A stretch of 64,000 bases of DNA from NCBI RefSeq assembly GCF_032452875.1, contig NW_026893682.1:310001-374000 (forward strand), given 5' to 3'. Source of the DNA: Bos javanicus. Taxonomy: Eukaryota; Chordata; Mammalia; Artiodactyla; Bovidae. Each line of letters starts with the position of its first letter. Position 1 is the stretch's first letter. Below, piece by piece: positions 23,801-36,588 of this stretch. Below the pieces are notes generated by a model that was given only the letters and a program-made list of their open reading frames with translations, was not told the origin of the DNA and made no database searches. The position numbers and the translations under genes are program-made.

Positions 23801-25969
23801 GTGTATTTCCAGCCAAGTGATCAGTGCATGATAGCCACGTGATCAGTGCATGATCAGTTATGTGATCAGTGTATGATCAGCCACGTGATCAGTGCATGAT
23901 CAGCCACATGATCGGTGCATGATCAATTACGTGATCAGTGCATGATCAGTCACGTGGCCAGTACATCGTAGCTACGTGATCATTGCCTGATCAGCCACAT
24001 GATCAGTGCATGATAGCCACGTGATCAGTGCATGAGAGCCACGTGATCAGTGCATGATCAGTCGTGTGATACGTGTGTGATCAGCCACGTGATCAGTGCA
24101 TGATATCCAGGTAATCAGTGCATGACAGGCACGTGATAAGTGCATGATAGCCACGTGATCAGTGCATGATCAGTCACGTGATACATGTGTGATCAGCCAC
24201 GTGATCAGTGCATGATGAGCCACGTGATCAGTGCAGGATCAATTACGTGATCAGTGCATGATCAGTCACGTGACCAGTACATGGTTGCTACGTGATCGTT
24301 GCATGATCAGCCACGTGAGCAGAGCATGATAGCCACGTGGTCAGTGCATGATCAGTCACGTGATCAGTGCATGATCAGTCACGTGAAAAGTGCATGATCA
24401 TTTACATGATCTTTGCATGATCAGTCACGTTACCAGTAAATGGTTGCTACGTGATCATTCCATGACGAGCCACGTGAGCAGTGCATGATAGCCACGTGAT
24501 GTGTGCATGAGTTACGTGAGCAGAGTATGATCAGCCACGTGATCAGTGCATGAGTGCCACGTGATCAGTGCATGATATGTCACGTGACAGGTGTGTGATC
24601 AGCCACGTGAACAGTGCATGTTCAGCCACGTGATCAGTGCATGATAGCCACGTGATCAGTGCATGATCAGTTACGTGAGCAGTGTATGATCAGCCACGTG
24701 ATCAGTGCATGGTCAGACACGTGAACAGTGTATGATCAGCCACGTGATCAGTGCATGATCAGTCACGTGATCAGTGCATGATCAGTTATGTGATCAGTGT
24801 ATGTTCAGCCACGTGATCAGTGCTTGATCAGCCACATGATCAGTGCATGATCAATTACGTGATCAGTGCATGATCAGTCACGTGACCAGTACATGGTAGC
24901 TACGTGATCATTGCCTGATCAGCCACATGATCAGTGCATGATAGCCACGTGATCAGTGCATGATAGCCACGTGATCAGTGCATGATCCGTCATGTGATAC
25001 GTGTGTGATCAGCCACGTGATCAGTGCATGATATCCACGTGATCAGTGCATGACAGTCACGTGATCAGTGCATGAGAGCCACGTGATCAGTGCATGATCA
25101 GTCACGTGATACATGTGTGATCAGCCACGTGATCAGTGCATGATGAGCCACGTGATCAGTGCAGGATCAATTACGTGATCAGTGCATGATCAGTCACGTG
25201 ACCAGAACATGGTTGCTACGTGATCGTTGCATGATCAGCCACTTGAGAAGAACATTATAGCCACGTGGTCAGTGCATGATCAGTCACGTGATCAGTACAT
25301 GATCAGTCACGTGAAAAGTGCATTATCATTTACGTGATCTTTGCATGATCAGTCACGTTGCCAGTATATGGATGCTACGTGATCATTCCATGATGAGCCA
25401 CGTGAGCAGTGCATGATAGCCACGTGATGTGTGCATGAGTTACGTGATCAGAGTATGATCAGCCACGTGATCAGTGCATGAGTGCCACGTGATCAGTGCA
25501 TGATATGCCACGTGACAGGTGTGTGATCAGCCACGTGAACAGTGCATAATAGCCACGTGATCAGTGCATGATCAGTCACGTGATCAGTGCATGATCAGTT
25601 ATGTGATCAGTGTATGTTCAGCCACGTGATCAGTGCATGATCAGCCACATGATCAGTGCATGATCAGTTACGTGATCAGTGCATGATCAGTCACGTGACC
25701 AGTACATGGTAGCTACGTGATCATTGCCTGATCAGCCACGTGATCAGTGCATGATAGCCACGGGATCAGTGCATGATAGCCACGTGATCAGTGCATGATC
25801 AGTCATGTGAAAAGTGTGTGATCAGCCACGTGATCAGTGCATGATATCCACGTGATCAGTGCATGACAGTCACGTGATCAGTGCATGAGAGCCACGTGAT
25901 CAGTGCATGACAGTCACGTGATCAGTGCATGAGAGCCACGTGATCAGTGCATGCTCAGTCACGTGATCT
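20802..25969. repeat. Variant-rich island-free stretch (5.2 kb)
   Basis: Several HOR lengths, all without an island. Module D recurs at about 21.3-21.66, 23.33-23.75, 24.3-24.75 and 25.25-25.53 kb, each time passing into A or B where an island would be expected. B markers (CCAGGCACG, TTATGTG) occur near 20.93, 22.12, 22.65, 22.97, 23.79, 24.79 and 25.60 kb. Private variants and CpG-decayed E-boxes (CACATG, CATGTG, CACGAG, CACGGG) are dense here. A 309-bp duplication lies inside it. Confidence 0.85.
22457..23000. repeat. Local tandem duplication, about 309 bp
   Basis: The rare monomer GCCACCTGAGCAG begins at 22552 and again at 22861. Both copies sit in the same context: GTAGCTGCGTGATCATGG before, then CACGAGATCAG, GATCACTGCATG and ACCAGGCACGTGAACAG after. 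They differ slightly (CAGCAACGTG against CAGCCACGTG; GTCCAGCC against GACCAGCC). Confidence 0.85.
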
Positions 25970-26234
25970 GGGCCTGCTGAGCTGCGTGATTACTGTCTGC
26001 TCATCTGCTTGACAATTGCCAGCTGAGCTGCACGATTCCTGCCTGTCATCTGCTTGACAATTGCCAGCTGTGCTGCGTAATTCCTGCCTGCTCAGCTGCT
26101 TGATTATTGCCAGTTGAGCAGCATGATTCCTCACACCTGAGTTCCATGATTATTGCCTGCTGACTGTTTGATTCGTGCCTACTCAGCTCTTTGTTTATAG
26201 CCTCCAGAGGCACATGATCAGTGTATGATAGCAA
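25970..26234 (-). repeat. Island E, copy 11
   Basis: CTGGGCC class with TTTATAGCC, matching copy 7. Private GCCAGTTGAG changes Ala to Thr in the frame 26046-26234. The left flank is the doubled 44-bp pair, as at copy 7. Confidence 0.9.
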
Positions 26235-27395
26235 ACATGATCAGCGCATGATCAGTCACATGATCAGCGCCATTAAGTCACGTGATCACTACATGATAGT
26301 CATGTGATCAGTCCATGCTCTGTCACGGTATCAGTGCATGATCAGCCACGTGATCAGTGCATGATGTGTCACAAGATTAGTGTATGATCATCCAAGTGAT
26401 CAGTGCATGGGCAGTCATATGATCAGTGCATGATATAGACGTGAACAGTGCATGATCATTCTCGTGATCAGTGCATGATAGTCACGTGATCAGTGCATGA
26501 TCAGTTATGTGATCAGTGTATGTTCAGCCACGTGATCAGTGCATGATCAGCCACATGATCAGTGCATGATCAGTACGTGATCAGTGCATGATCAGTCACG
26601 TGACCAGTACATGGTAGCTACGTGATCATTGCCTGATCAGCCACGTGTCAGTGCATGATAGCCACGTGATCAGTGCATGATAGCCACGTGATCAGTGCAT
26701 GATCAGTCATGTGATACGTGTGTGATCAGCCACGTGATCAGTGCATGATATCCACGTGATCAGTGCAAGACAGTCACGTGATCAGTGCATGAGAGCCACG
26801 TGATCAGTGCATGATCAGTCACGTGATACATGTGTGATCAGCCACGTGATCAGTGCATGATGAGCCACGTGATCAGTGCATGATCAGTTACGTGATCAGT
26901 GCATGATCAGTCACGTGATCAGTACATGATCAGTCACGTGAACAGTGCATGATCATTTACGTGATCTTTGCATGATCAGTCACGTTGCCAGTATATGGTA
27001 GCTACGTGATCATTCCATGACGAGCCACGTGAGCAGTGCATGATAGCCACGTGATGTGTGCATGAGTTACGTGGGCAGAGTATGATCAGCCACGTGATCA
27101 GTGCATGAGTGCCACGTGATCAGTGCATGATATGTCACGTGACAGGTGTGTGATCAGCCACGTGAACATTGCATGTTCAGCCACGTGATCAGTGCATGAT
27201 AGCCACGTGATCAGTGCATGATCAGTTACGTGAGCAGTGTATGATCAGCCACGTGATCAGTGCATGGTCAGACACGTGAACAGTGTATGATCAGCCACGT
27301 GATCAGTGCATGATATCCAAGTGAACAGTGCATGATCATCACGTGATCAGTGTATGATCAGCCACGTGAACAGTGCATGCTCAGTCATGTGATCA
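26235..27395. repeat. HOR segment, truncated A joined to B-C-D
   Basis: Colinear with 15107-16358. It shares the A truncation after GATATAGACG (about 26432), CCACGTGTCAG (26641), GTGCAAGACAG (about 26763) and the D markers. About 92 bp (four monomers around GGTTGCTACG) present in the other copy is missing near 26.93 kb. Confidence 0.87.
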
Positions 27396-27659
27396 GGGCC
27401 TGCTGAGCTGCGTGATTCCTGTCTGCTCATCTGCTTGACATTGCCAGCTGAGCTGCACGATTCCTGCCTGTCATCTGCTTGACAATTGCCAGCTGTGCTG
27501 CGTAATTTCTGCCTGCTCAGCTGCTTGATTATTGCCAGCTGAGCAGCATGATTCCTCACACCTGAGTTCCATGATTATTGCCTGCTGACTGTTTGATTCG
27601 TGCCTACTCAGCTCTTTGTTTATAGCCTCCAGAGGCACATGATCAGTGTATGATAGCAA
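27396..27659 (-). repeat. Island E, copy 12
   Basis: CAGGGCC class with TTTATAGCC. A 1-bp deletion near 27438 (TTGACATTGCC) and a private TAATTTCTGCC change (Gly to Glu) are present. These also open a second minus-strand frame of 70 codons at 27347-27559, starting at GTG, which runs into ordinary satellite. It exists in this copy only and supports chance frames rather than a gene. Confidence 0.9.
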
Positions 27660-30600
27660 ACATGATCAGCGCATGATCAGTCACATGATCAGCGCCATTA
27701 AGTCACGTGATCACTACATGATAGTCATGTGATCAGTCCATGCTCAGTCACGGTATCAGTGCATGATCAGCCACGTGATCAGTGCATGATCTGTCACAAT
27801 ATTAGTGTATGATCATCCACGTGATCAGTGCATGGGCAGTCATGTGATCAGTGCATGATATAAACGTGAACAGTGCATGATCAGTCTCGTGATCAGTGCA
27901 TGATCAGCCACGTGATCAGTTCATGATCAGCCAGGTGATCATTTCATGATAGCTATGTGATCAGTTCATGATATGTCACGTGATCTGTGCATGACCAGGC
28001 AGGTGGTCAGTGCATGATCAGCGACGTGATCAGTGCATGATCCGTCACCTAATGGGTGTATGATCAGTCACCTGACCGGTACATGGTAGCTACATGATCA
28101 TTGCATGATCAGCCACGTGAGTAGTGCATGATAGCCACGTGATCAGTGCATGATCAGGCACGTGATCAGTGCATGATCAGTCATGTAATCTGTGCATGAC
28201 CAGGTACGTGATCAGTGTATGACCAGCCAAGTAATCAGTGCATGATAGCCACGTGATCAGTGCATGATCAGTCACGTGATCAGTGCATTATCAGTCACGT
28301 GATCAGTGCATGATCAGTCGTGATCAGTGCATGATCAGCCACGTGATCAGTGCATGATCAGCCACGTGATCAGTGCATGATCAGCCACGTGATCAGTGCA
28401 TGATCAGCCACGTGATCAGTGCATGATCAGTCACGTGATCAGTGCATGATCAGCCACGTGATCAGTGCATGATCAGCCACGTGATCAGTGCATGATCAGC
28501 CACGTGATCAGTGCATGATCAGCCACGTGATCAGTGCATGATCAGTCACGTGATCAGTGCATGATCAGTCACGTGACCAGTGCATGGTAGCCACGTGATC
28601 AGTGCATGATCAGCCACGTGATCAGTGCATGATAGCCACGTGATCAGTGCATGATAGCCACGTGATCAGTGCATGATCAGTCACGTGATACTTGTGTGAT
28701 CAGCCACGTGATCAGTGCATGATAGCCACGTGATCAGTGCATGATCAGCCACGTGATCAGTGCATGATAGCCACGTGATCAGTGCATGATCAGTCACGTG
28801 ATCAGTGCATGATCAGTCACGTGATCAGTGCATGATCATTTACGTGATCAGTGCATGATCAGTCACGTGACCAGTATATGGTTGCTACGTGATCATTGCA
28901 TGATCAGCCACGTGAGCAGTGCATGATAGCCACGTGATGTGTGCATGAGTTACGTGATCAGTGTATGATCAGCCACGTGATCAGTGCATGAGTGCCACGT
29001 GATCAGTGCATGATATGTCACGTGACAGTGTGTGATCAGCCACGTGATCAGTGCATGATCAGCCACGTGATCAGTGCATGATAGCCACGTGATCAGTGCA
29101 TGATCAGTTACGTGATCAGTGTATGATCAGCCACGTGATCAGTGCATGATCAGTCACGTGATCAGTGCATGATATAGACGTGATCAGTGCATGATCAGTC
29201 ACGTGATCAGTGCATGATAGCCACGTGATCAGTGCATGATCAGTCACGTGATGGGTGCATGATCATTCACGTGACCTGTACATGGTAGCTACATGATCAT
29301 TGCATGATCAGCCACGTGATAGTGCATGATAGCCACGTGATCAGTGCATGATCAGTCACGTGATCAGTGCATGATCAGTCATGTGATCAGTACATGGTAG
29401 CTGCGTGATCATGCATGATCAGCCACGTGATCAGTGCATGATAGCCACGTGATCAGTGCATGATCAGTCACGTGATCAGTGCATGATCAGTCACGTGATC
29501 AGTGCATGATCAGTCACGTGATCAGTGCATGATCAGGCACGTGATCAGTGCATGTCCAGCCACGTGATCAGTGCATGATAGCCACGTGATCAGTGCATGA
29601 TCAGTCACGTGATCAGTGCATGATCAGTTACGTGATCAGTGCATGATCAGCCACGTGATCAGTGCATGATCAGCCACGTGATCAGTGCATGATCAGTTAC
29701 GTGATCAGTGCATGATCAGTCACGTGATCAGTGCATGATCAGCCACGTGATCAGTGCATGATAGCCACGTGATCAGTGCATGATCAGCCACGTGATCAGT
29801 GCATGATAGCCACGTGATCAGTGCATGATCAGTCACGTGATCAGTGCATGATCAGTCACGTGATCAGTGCATGATCAGCCACGTGATCAGTGCATGATCA
29901 GTCACGTGATCAGTGCATGATCAGCCACGTGATCAGTGCATGATAGCCACGTGATCAGTGCATGATCAGTCACGTGATCAGTGCATGATCAGTCACGTGA
30001 TCAGTGCATGATCAGCCACGTGATCAGTGCATGATCAATTACGTGATCAGTGCATGATCAGTCACGTGATCAGTGCATGGTAGCTACGTGATCATTGCAT
30101 GATCAGCCACGTGATCAGTGCATGATAGCCACGTGATCAGTGCATGATAGCCACGTGATCAGTGCATGATCAGTCATGTGATACGTGTGATCAGCCACGT
30201 GATCAGTGCATGATATCCACGTGATCAGTGCATGACAGCCACGTGATCAGTGCATGAGAGCCACGTGATCAGTGCATGATCAGTCACGTGATCATGTGTG
30301 ATCAGCCACGTGATCAGTGCATGATGAGCCACGTGATCAGTGCAGGATCAAGTACGTGATCAGTGCATGATCAGTCACGTGACCAGTACATGGTTGCTAC
30401 GTGATCGTGCATGATCAGCCACGTGAGCAGTGCATGATAGCCACGTGATCAGTGCATGATCAGTCACGTGATCAGTGCATGATCAGTCACGTGATCAGTG
30501 CATGATCATTTACGTGATCAGTGCATGATCAGTCACGTGACCAGTATATGGTAGCCACGTGATCAGTGCATGACAGCCACGTGAGCAGTGCATGATAGCC

Positions 30601-30816
30601 ACGTGATCAGTGCATGATCAGTCACGTGATCAGTGTATGATCAGCCACGTGATCAGTGCATGATCAGCCACGTGATCAGTGCATGATCAGCCACGTGATC
30701 AGTGCATGATCAGTTACGTGATCAGTGCATGATCAGCCACGTGATCAGTGCATGATCAATCACGTGATCAGTGTTTGATCAGCCACGTGAACAGTGCATG
30801 CTCAGTCACGTGATCA
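27660..30816. repeat. Aberrant patch followed by homogenised HOR stretch
   Basis: A starts normally (GATATAAACG about 27857). About 27900-28240 is an unusual patch (see its own entry). From 28300 the array is very regular, with faint D marks (ATCATTTACG about 28837, CAGTATATGG about 28871), A marks (GATATAGACG about 29171), B (GTCCAGCC about 29552) and C (GATACGTGTG about 30180). D is partial and ends with GTGTTTGATC (about 30771). Confidence 0.82.
27900..28240. repeat. Patch of private monomer variants
   Basis: Contains forms I find nowhere else in the window: GGTGATCATTTCATG, AGCTATGTGATCAGTTCATG, ACCAGGCAGGTGGTCAG, CAGCGACGTG, GATCCGTCACCTAATGGG and CAAGTAATCAG. Register is kept at about 23 bp, so this is diverged satellite, not an insertion. 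Confidence 0.8.
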
Positions 30817-31081
30817 GGGCCTGCTGAGCTGCGTGATTACTGTCTGCTCATCTGCTTGACAATTGCCAGCTGAGCTGCACGATTCCTGCCTGTCATCTGC
30901 TTGACAATTGCCAGCTGTGCTGCGTAATTCCTGCCTGCTCAGCTGCTTGATTATTGCCAGCTGAGCAGCATGATTCCTCACAGCTGAGTTCCATGATTAT
31001 TGCCTGCTGACTGTTTGATTCGTGCCTACTCAGCTCTTTGTTTATTGCCTCCAGAGGCACATGATCAGTGTATGATAGCAA
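30817..31081 (-). repeat. Island E, copy 13
   Basis: CAGGGCC class. Private CTCACAGCTGAG for CTCACACCTGAG adds a further CAGCTG and changes Arg to Ser in the frame 30893-31081. Confidence 0.9.
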
Positions 31082-34008
31082 ACATGATCAGCGCATGAAC
31101 AGTCACATGATCAGCGCCATTAAGTCACGTGATCACTACATGATAGTCATGTGATCAGTCCATGCTCAGTCACGGTATCAGTGCATGATCAGCCACGTGA
31201 TCAGTGCATGATCTGTCACATGATTAGTGTATGATCATCCACGTGATCAGTGCATGGGCAGTCATGTGATCAGTGCATGATATAGACGTGATCAGTGCAT
31301 GATCAGTCTCGTGATCAGTGCATGGTAGCCACGTGATCAGTGCATGATCAGTCACCTGAAGGGTGTATGATCATTCACGTGACCTGTACATGGTAGCTAC
31401 ATGATCATTGCATGATCAGCCACGTGAGTAGTGCATGATAGCCACGTGATCAGTGCATGATCAGTCACGTGATCAGTGCATGATCAGTCACGTGATCAGT
31501 GCATGATCAGGCACGTGATCAGTGCATGATCAGCCACGTGATCAGTGCATGATAGCCACGTGATCAGTGCATGATCAGTCACGTGATCAGTGCATGATCA
31601 GTCACGTGATCAGTGCATGATCAGCCACGTGATCAGTGCATGATCAATTACGTGATCAGTGCATGATCAGTCACGTGATCAGTGCATGGTAGCTACGTGA
31701 TCAGTGCATGATCAGCCACGTGATCAGTGCATGATAGCCACGTGATCAGTGCATGATCAGCCACGTGATCAGTGCATGATCAGTCACGTGATCAGTGTGT
31801 GATCAGCCACGTGATCAGTGCATGATAGCCACGTGATCAGTGCATGATCAGCCACGTGATCAGTGCATGATAGCCACGTGATCAGTGCATGATCAGTCAC
31901 GTGATCAGTGCATGATCAGTCACGTGATCAGTGCATGATCAGCCACGTGATCAGTGCATGATCAGGCACGTGATCAGTGCATGTCCAGCCACGTGATCAG
32001 TGCATGATAGCCACGTGATCAGTGCATGATCAGTCACGTGATCAGTGCATGATCAGTCACGTGATCAGTGCATGATCAGCCACGTGATCAGTGCATGATC
32101 AATTACGTGATCAGTGCATGATCAGTCACGTGATCAGTGCATGGTAGCTACGTGATCATTGCATGATCAGCCACGTGATCAGTGCATGATAGCCACGTGA
32201 TCAGTGCATGATAGCCACGTGATCAGTGCATGATCAGTCACGTGATACGTGTGTGATCAGCCACGTGATCAGTGCATGATAGCCACGTGATCAGTGCATG
32301 ATCAGCCACGTGATCAGTGCATGATAGCCACGTGATCAGTGCATGATCAGTCACGTGATCATGTGTGATCAGCCACGTGATCAGTGCATGATCAGCCACG
32401 TGATCAGTGCATGATCAGTACGTGATCAGTGCATGATCAGTCACGTGATCAGTGCATGGTTGCTACGTGATCGTGCATGATCAGCCACGTGATCAGTGCA
32501 TGATAGCCACGTGATCAGTGCATGATCAGTCACGTGATCAGTGCATGATCAGTCACGTGATCAGTGCATGATCATTTACGTGATCAGTGCATGATCAGTC
32601 ACGTGATCAGTGCATGGTAGCTACGTGATCATTGCATGATCAGCCACGTGATCAGTGCATGATAGCCACGTGATGTGCATGATCAGTCACGTGATCAGTG
32701 TATGATCAGCCACGTGATCAGTGCATGATGCCACGTGATCAGTGCATGATAGTCACGTGATCAGTGTGTGATCAGCCACGTGATCAGTGCATGATCAGCC
32801 ACGTGATCAGTGCATGATAGCCACGTGATCAGTGCATGATCAGTACGTGATCAGTGCATGATCAGCCACGTGATCAGTGCATGATCAGTCACGTGATCAG
32901 TGCATGATCAGCCACGTGATCAGTGCATGATATCCACGTGATCAGTGCATGATCATCACGTGATCAGTGCATGATCAGCCACGTGATCAGTGCATGATCA
33001 GCCACGTGATCAGTGCATGATCAGTCACGTGATCAGTGCATGATCAGCCACGTGATCAGTGCATGATCAGCCACGTGATCAGTGCATGTCCAGCCACGTG
33101 ATCAGTGCATGATAGCCACGTGATCAGTGCATGATCAGTCACGTGATCAGTGCATGATCAGTTACGTGATCAGTGCATGATCAGCCACGTGATCAGTGCA
33201 TGATCAGCCACGTGATCAGTGCATGATCAGTTACGTGATCAGTGCATGATCAGTCACGTGATCAGTGCATGATAGCCACGTGATCAGTGCATGATCAGCC
33301 ACGTGATCAGTGCATGATAGCCACGTGATCAGTGCATGATCAGCCACGTGATCAGTGCATGATCAGTCACGTGATCAGTGTGTGATCAGCCACGTGATCA
33401 GTGCATGATAGCCACGTGATCAGTGCATGATCAGCCACGTGATCAGTGCATGATCAGCCACGTGATCAGTGCATGATCAGTCACGTGATCAGTGTGATCA
33501 GCCACGTGATCAGTGCATGATCAGTCACGTGATCAGTACATGATCAGTCACGTGAAAGTGCATGATCATTTACGTGATCAGTGCATGATCAGTCACGTGA
33601 CCAGTATATGGTTGCTACGTGATCATTCCATGACGAGCCACGTGAGCAGTGCATGATAGCCACGTGATGTGTGCATGAGTTACGTGAGCAGAGTATGATC
33701 AGCCACGTGATCAGTGCATGAGTGCCACGTGATCAGTGCATGATATGTCACGTGACAGGTGTGTGATCAGCCACGTGAACAGTGCATGTTCAGCCACGTG
33801 ATCAGTGCATGATAGCCACGTGATCAGTGCATGATCAGTTACGTGAGCAGTGTATGATCAGCCACGTGATCAGTGCATGGTCAGACACGTGAACAGTGTA
33901 TGATCAGCCACGTGATCAGTGCATGATATCCCAGTGATCAGTGCATGATCATCACGTGATCAGTGTATGATCAGCCACGTGAACAGTGCATGCTCAGTCA
34001 CGTGATCT
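31082..34008. repeat. HOR segment with long homogenised centre
   Basis: A is clear (about 31212-31440, CACCTGAAGGGTG). About 31450-33530 is almost pure consensus with residual B and C marks (TCAATTACG about 31644 and 32098, GATACGTGTGTG about 32244). A full D returns abruptly at about 33530 and continues to the island, with private GATATCCCAGTG near 33926. Confidence 0.85.
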
Positions 34009-34273
34009 GGGCCTGCTGAGCTGCGTGATTACTGTCTGCTCATCTGCTTGACAATTGCCAGCTGAGCTGCACGATTCCTGCCTGTCATCTGCTTGACAAT
34101 TGCCAGCTGTGCTGCGTAATTCCTGCCTGCTCAGCTGCTTGATTATTGCCAGCTGAGCAGCATGATTCCTCACACCTGAGTTCCATGATTATTGCCTGCT
34201 GACTGTTTGATTCGTGCCTACTCAGCTCTTTGTTTATTGCCTCCAGAGGCACATGATCAGTGTATGATAGCAA
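34009..34273 (-). repeat. Island E, copy 14
   Basis: CTGGGCC class with an unchanged frame (34085-34273). I see no private change in the ten diverged units. Confidence 0.9.
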
Positions 34274-35907
34274 ACATGATCAGCGCATGATCAGTCACAT
34301 GATCAGCGCCATTAAGTCACGTGATCACTACATGATAGTCATGTGATCAGTCCATGCTCAGTCACGGTATCAGTGCATGATCAGCCACGTGATCAGTGCA
34401 TGATCTGTCACAAGATTAGTGTATGATCATCCACGTGATCAGTGCATGGGCAGTCATGTGATCAGTGCATGATATAGACGTGATCAGTGCATGATCAGTC
34501 TCGTGATCAGTGCATGATAGCCACGTGATCAGTGCATGATCAGTCACCTGATGGGTGTATGATCATTCACGTGACCTGTACATGGTAGCTACATGATCAT
34601 TGCATGATCAGCCACGTGAGTAGTGCATGATAGCCACGTGATCACTGCATGATCAGTCACGTGATCAGTGCATGATCAGTCATGAGACCAGTACATGGTA
34701 GCTGCGTGATCATGGCATGATCAGCCACGTGAGCAGTGCATGATAGCCACGTGATCAGTGCATGATCAGTCACAAGATTAGTGCATGATCATCCACGTGA
34801 TCAGTGCATGATCAGCCACGTGATCAGTGCATGATCAGACGTGATCAGTGCATGATCAGTCACGTGATCAGTGCATGATAGCCACGTGATCAGTGCATGA
34901 TCAGTCACGTGATCAGTGCATGATCAGTTACGTGATCAGTGCATGATCAGCCACGTGATCAGTGCATGATCAGCCACGTGATCAGTGCATGATCAATTAC
35001 GTGATCAGTGCATGATCAGTCACGTGACCAGTACATGGTAGCTACGTGATCATTGCATGATCAGCCACGTGATCAGTGCATGATAGCCACGTGATCAGTG
35101 CATGATAGCCACGTGATCAGTGCATGATCAGTCATGTGATACGTGTGTGATCAGCCACGTGATCAGTGCATGATATCCACGTGATCAGTGCATGACAGGC
35201 ACGTGATCAGTGCATGAGAGCCACGTGATCAGTGCATGATCAGTCACGTGATACATGTGTGATCAGCCACGTGATCAGTGCATGATGAGCCACGTGATCA
35301 GTGCATGATCAATTACGTGATCAGTGCATGATCAGTCACGTGACCAGTACATGGTTGCTATGTGATCGTTGCATGATCAGCCACGTGAGCAGTGCATGAT
35401 AGCCACGTGTTCAGTGCATGATCAGTCACGTGATCAGTACATGATCAGTCACGTGAACAGTGCATGATCATTTACGTGATCTTTGCATGATCAGTCACGT
35501 GACCAGTATATGGTTGCTACGTGATCATTCCATGACAGCCACGTGAGCAGTGCATGATAGCCACGTGATGTGTGCATGAGTTACGTGAGCAGAGTATGAT
35601 CAGCCACGTGATCAGTGCATGATGCCACGTGATCAGTGCATGATATGTCACGTGACAGTGTGTGATCAGCCACGTGATCAGTGCATGATCAGCCACGTGA
35701 TCAGTGCATGATAGCCACGTGATCAGTGCATGATCAGTTACGTGATCAGTGTATGATCAGCCACGTGATCAGTGCATGGTCAGACACGTGAACAGTGTAT
35801 GATCAGCCACGTGATCAGTGCATGATATCCAAGTGATCAGTGCATGATCATCACGTGATCAGTGTATGATCAGCCACGTGAACAGTGCATGCTCAGTCAC
35901 GTGATCA
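34274..35907. repeat. HOR segment with A start repeated
   Basis: A is complete (34402-34740). A second A start (CACAAGATTAGTGC about 34772) lacks the CATGGGCAG monomer. B, C (GATACGTGTGTG about 35139) and D (GATCATTTACG about 35466) follow in order, with late D partly homogenised. Confidence 0.83.
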
Positions 35908-36172
35908 GGGCCTGCTGAGCTGCGTGATTACTGTCTGCTCATCTGCTTGACAATTGCCAGCTGAGCTGCACGATTCCTGCCTGTCATCTGCTTGACAATT
36001 GCCAGCTGTGCTGCGTAATTCCTGCCTGCTCAGCTGCTTGATTATTGCCAGCTGAGTAGCATGATTCCTCACACCTGAGTTCCATGATTATTGCCTGCTG
36101 ACTGTTTGATTCGTGCCTACTCAGCTCTTTGTTTATTGCCTCCAGAGGCACATGATCAGTGTATGATAGCAA
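35908..36172 (-). repeat. Island E, copy 15
   Basis: CAGGGCC class. Private GCTGAGTAGCATG changes Cys to Tyr in the frame 35984-36172. It is followed by GATCAGTGCATG instead of GATCAGCGCATG, as at copies 16 and 18. Confidence 0.9.
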
Positions 36173-36588
36173 ACATGATCAGTGCATGATCAGTCACATG
36201 ATCAGCGCCATTAAGTCACGTGATCACTACCTGATAGTCATGTGATCAGTCCATGCTCAGTCACGGTATCAGTGCATGATCAGCCACGTGATCAGTGCAT
36301 GAGTGCCACGTGATCAGTGCATGATATGTCACGTGACAGTGTGTGATCAGCCACGTGATCAGTGCATGATCAGCCACGTGATCAGTGCATGATAGCCACG
36401 TGATCAGTGCATGATCAGTTACGTGAGCAGTGTATGATCAGCCACGTGATCAGTGCATGGTCAGACACGTGAACAGTGTATGATCAGCCACGTGATCAGT
36501 GCATGATATCCAAGTGATCAGTGCATGATCATCACGTGATCAGTGTATGATCAGCCACGTGAACAGTGCATGCTCAGTCACGTGATCT
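36173..36588. repeat. Shortest inter-island segment, F joined to late D
   Basis: Only 416 bp. Shoulder F runs to about 36272. After one plain monomer the array enters late D at GAGTGCCACG (about 36301). A, B, C and early D are absent. Confidence 0.88.

Noticed and set aside
27347..27559. A 70-codon minus-strand frame
   Set aside because: It occurs in one island only, starts at GTG and exists because of a 1-bp deletion and local variants. It overlaps the 62-codon frame in another phase.
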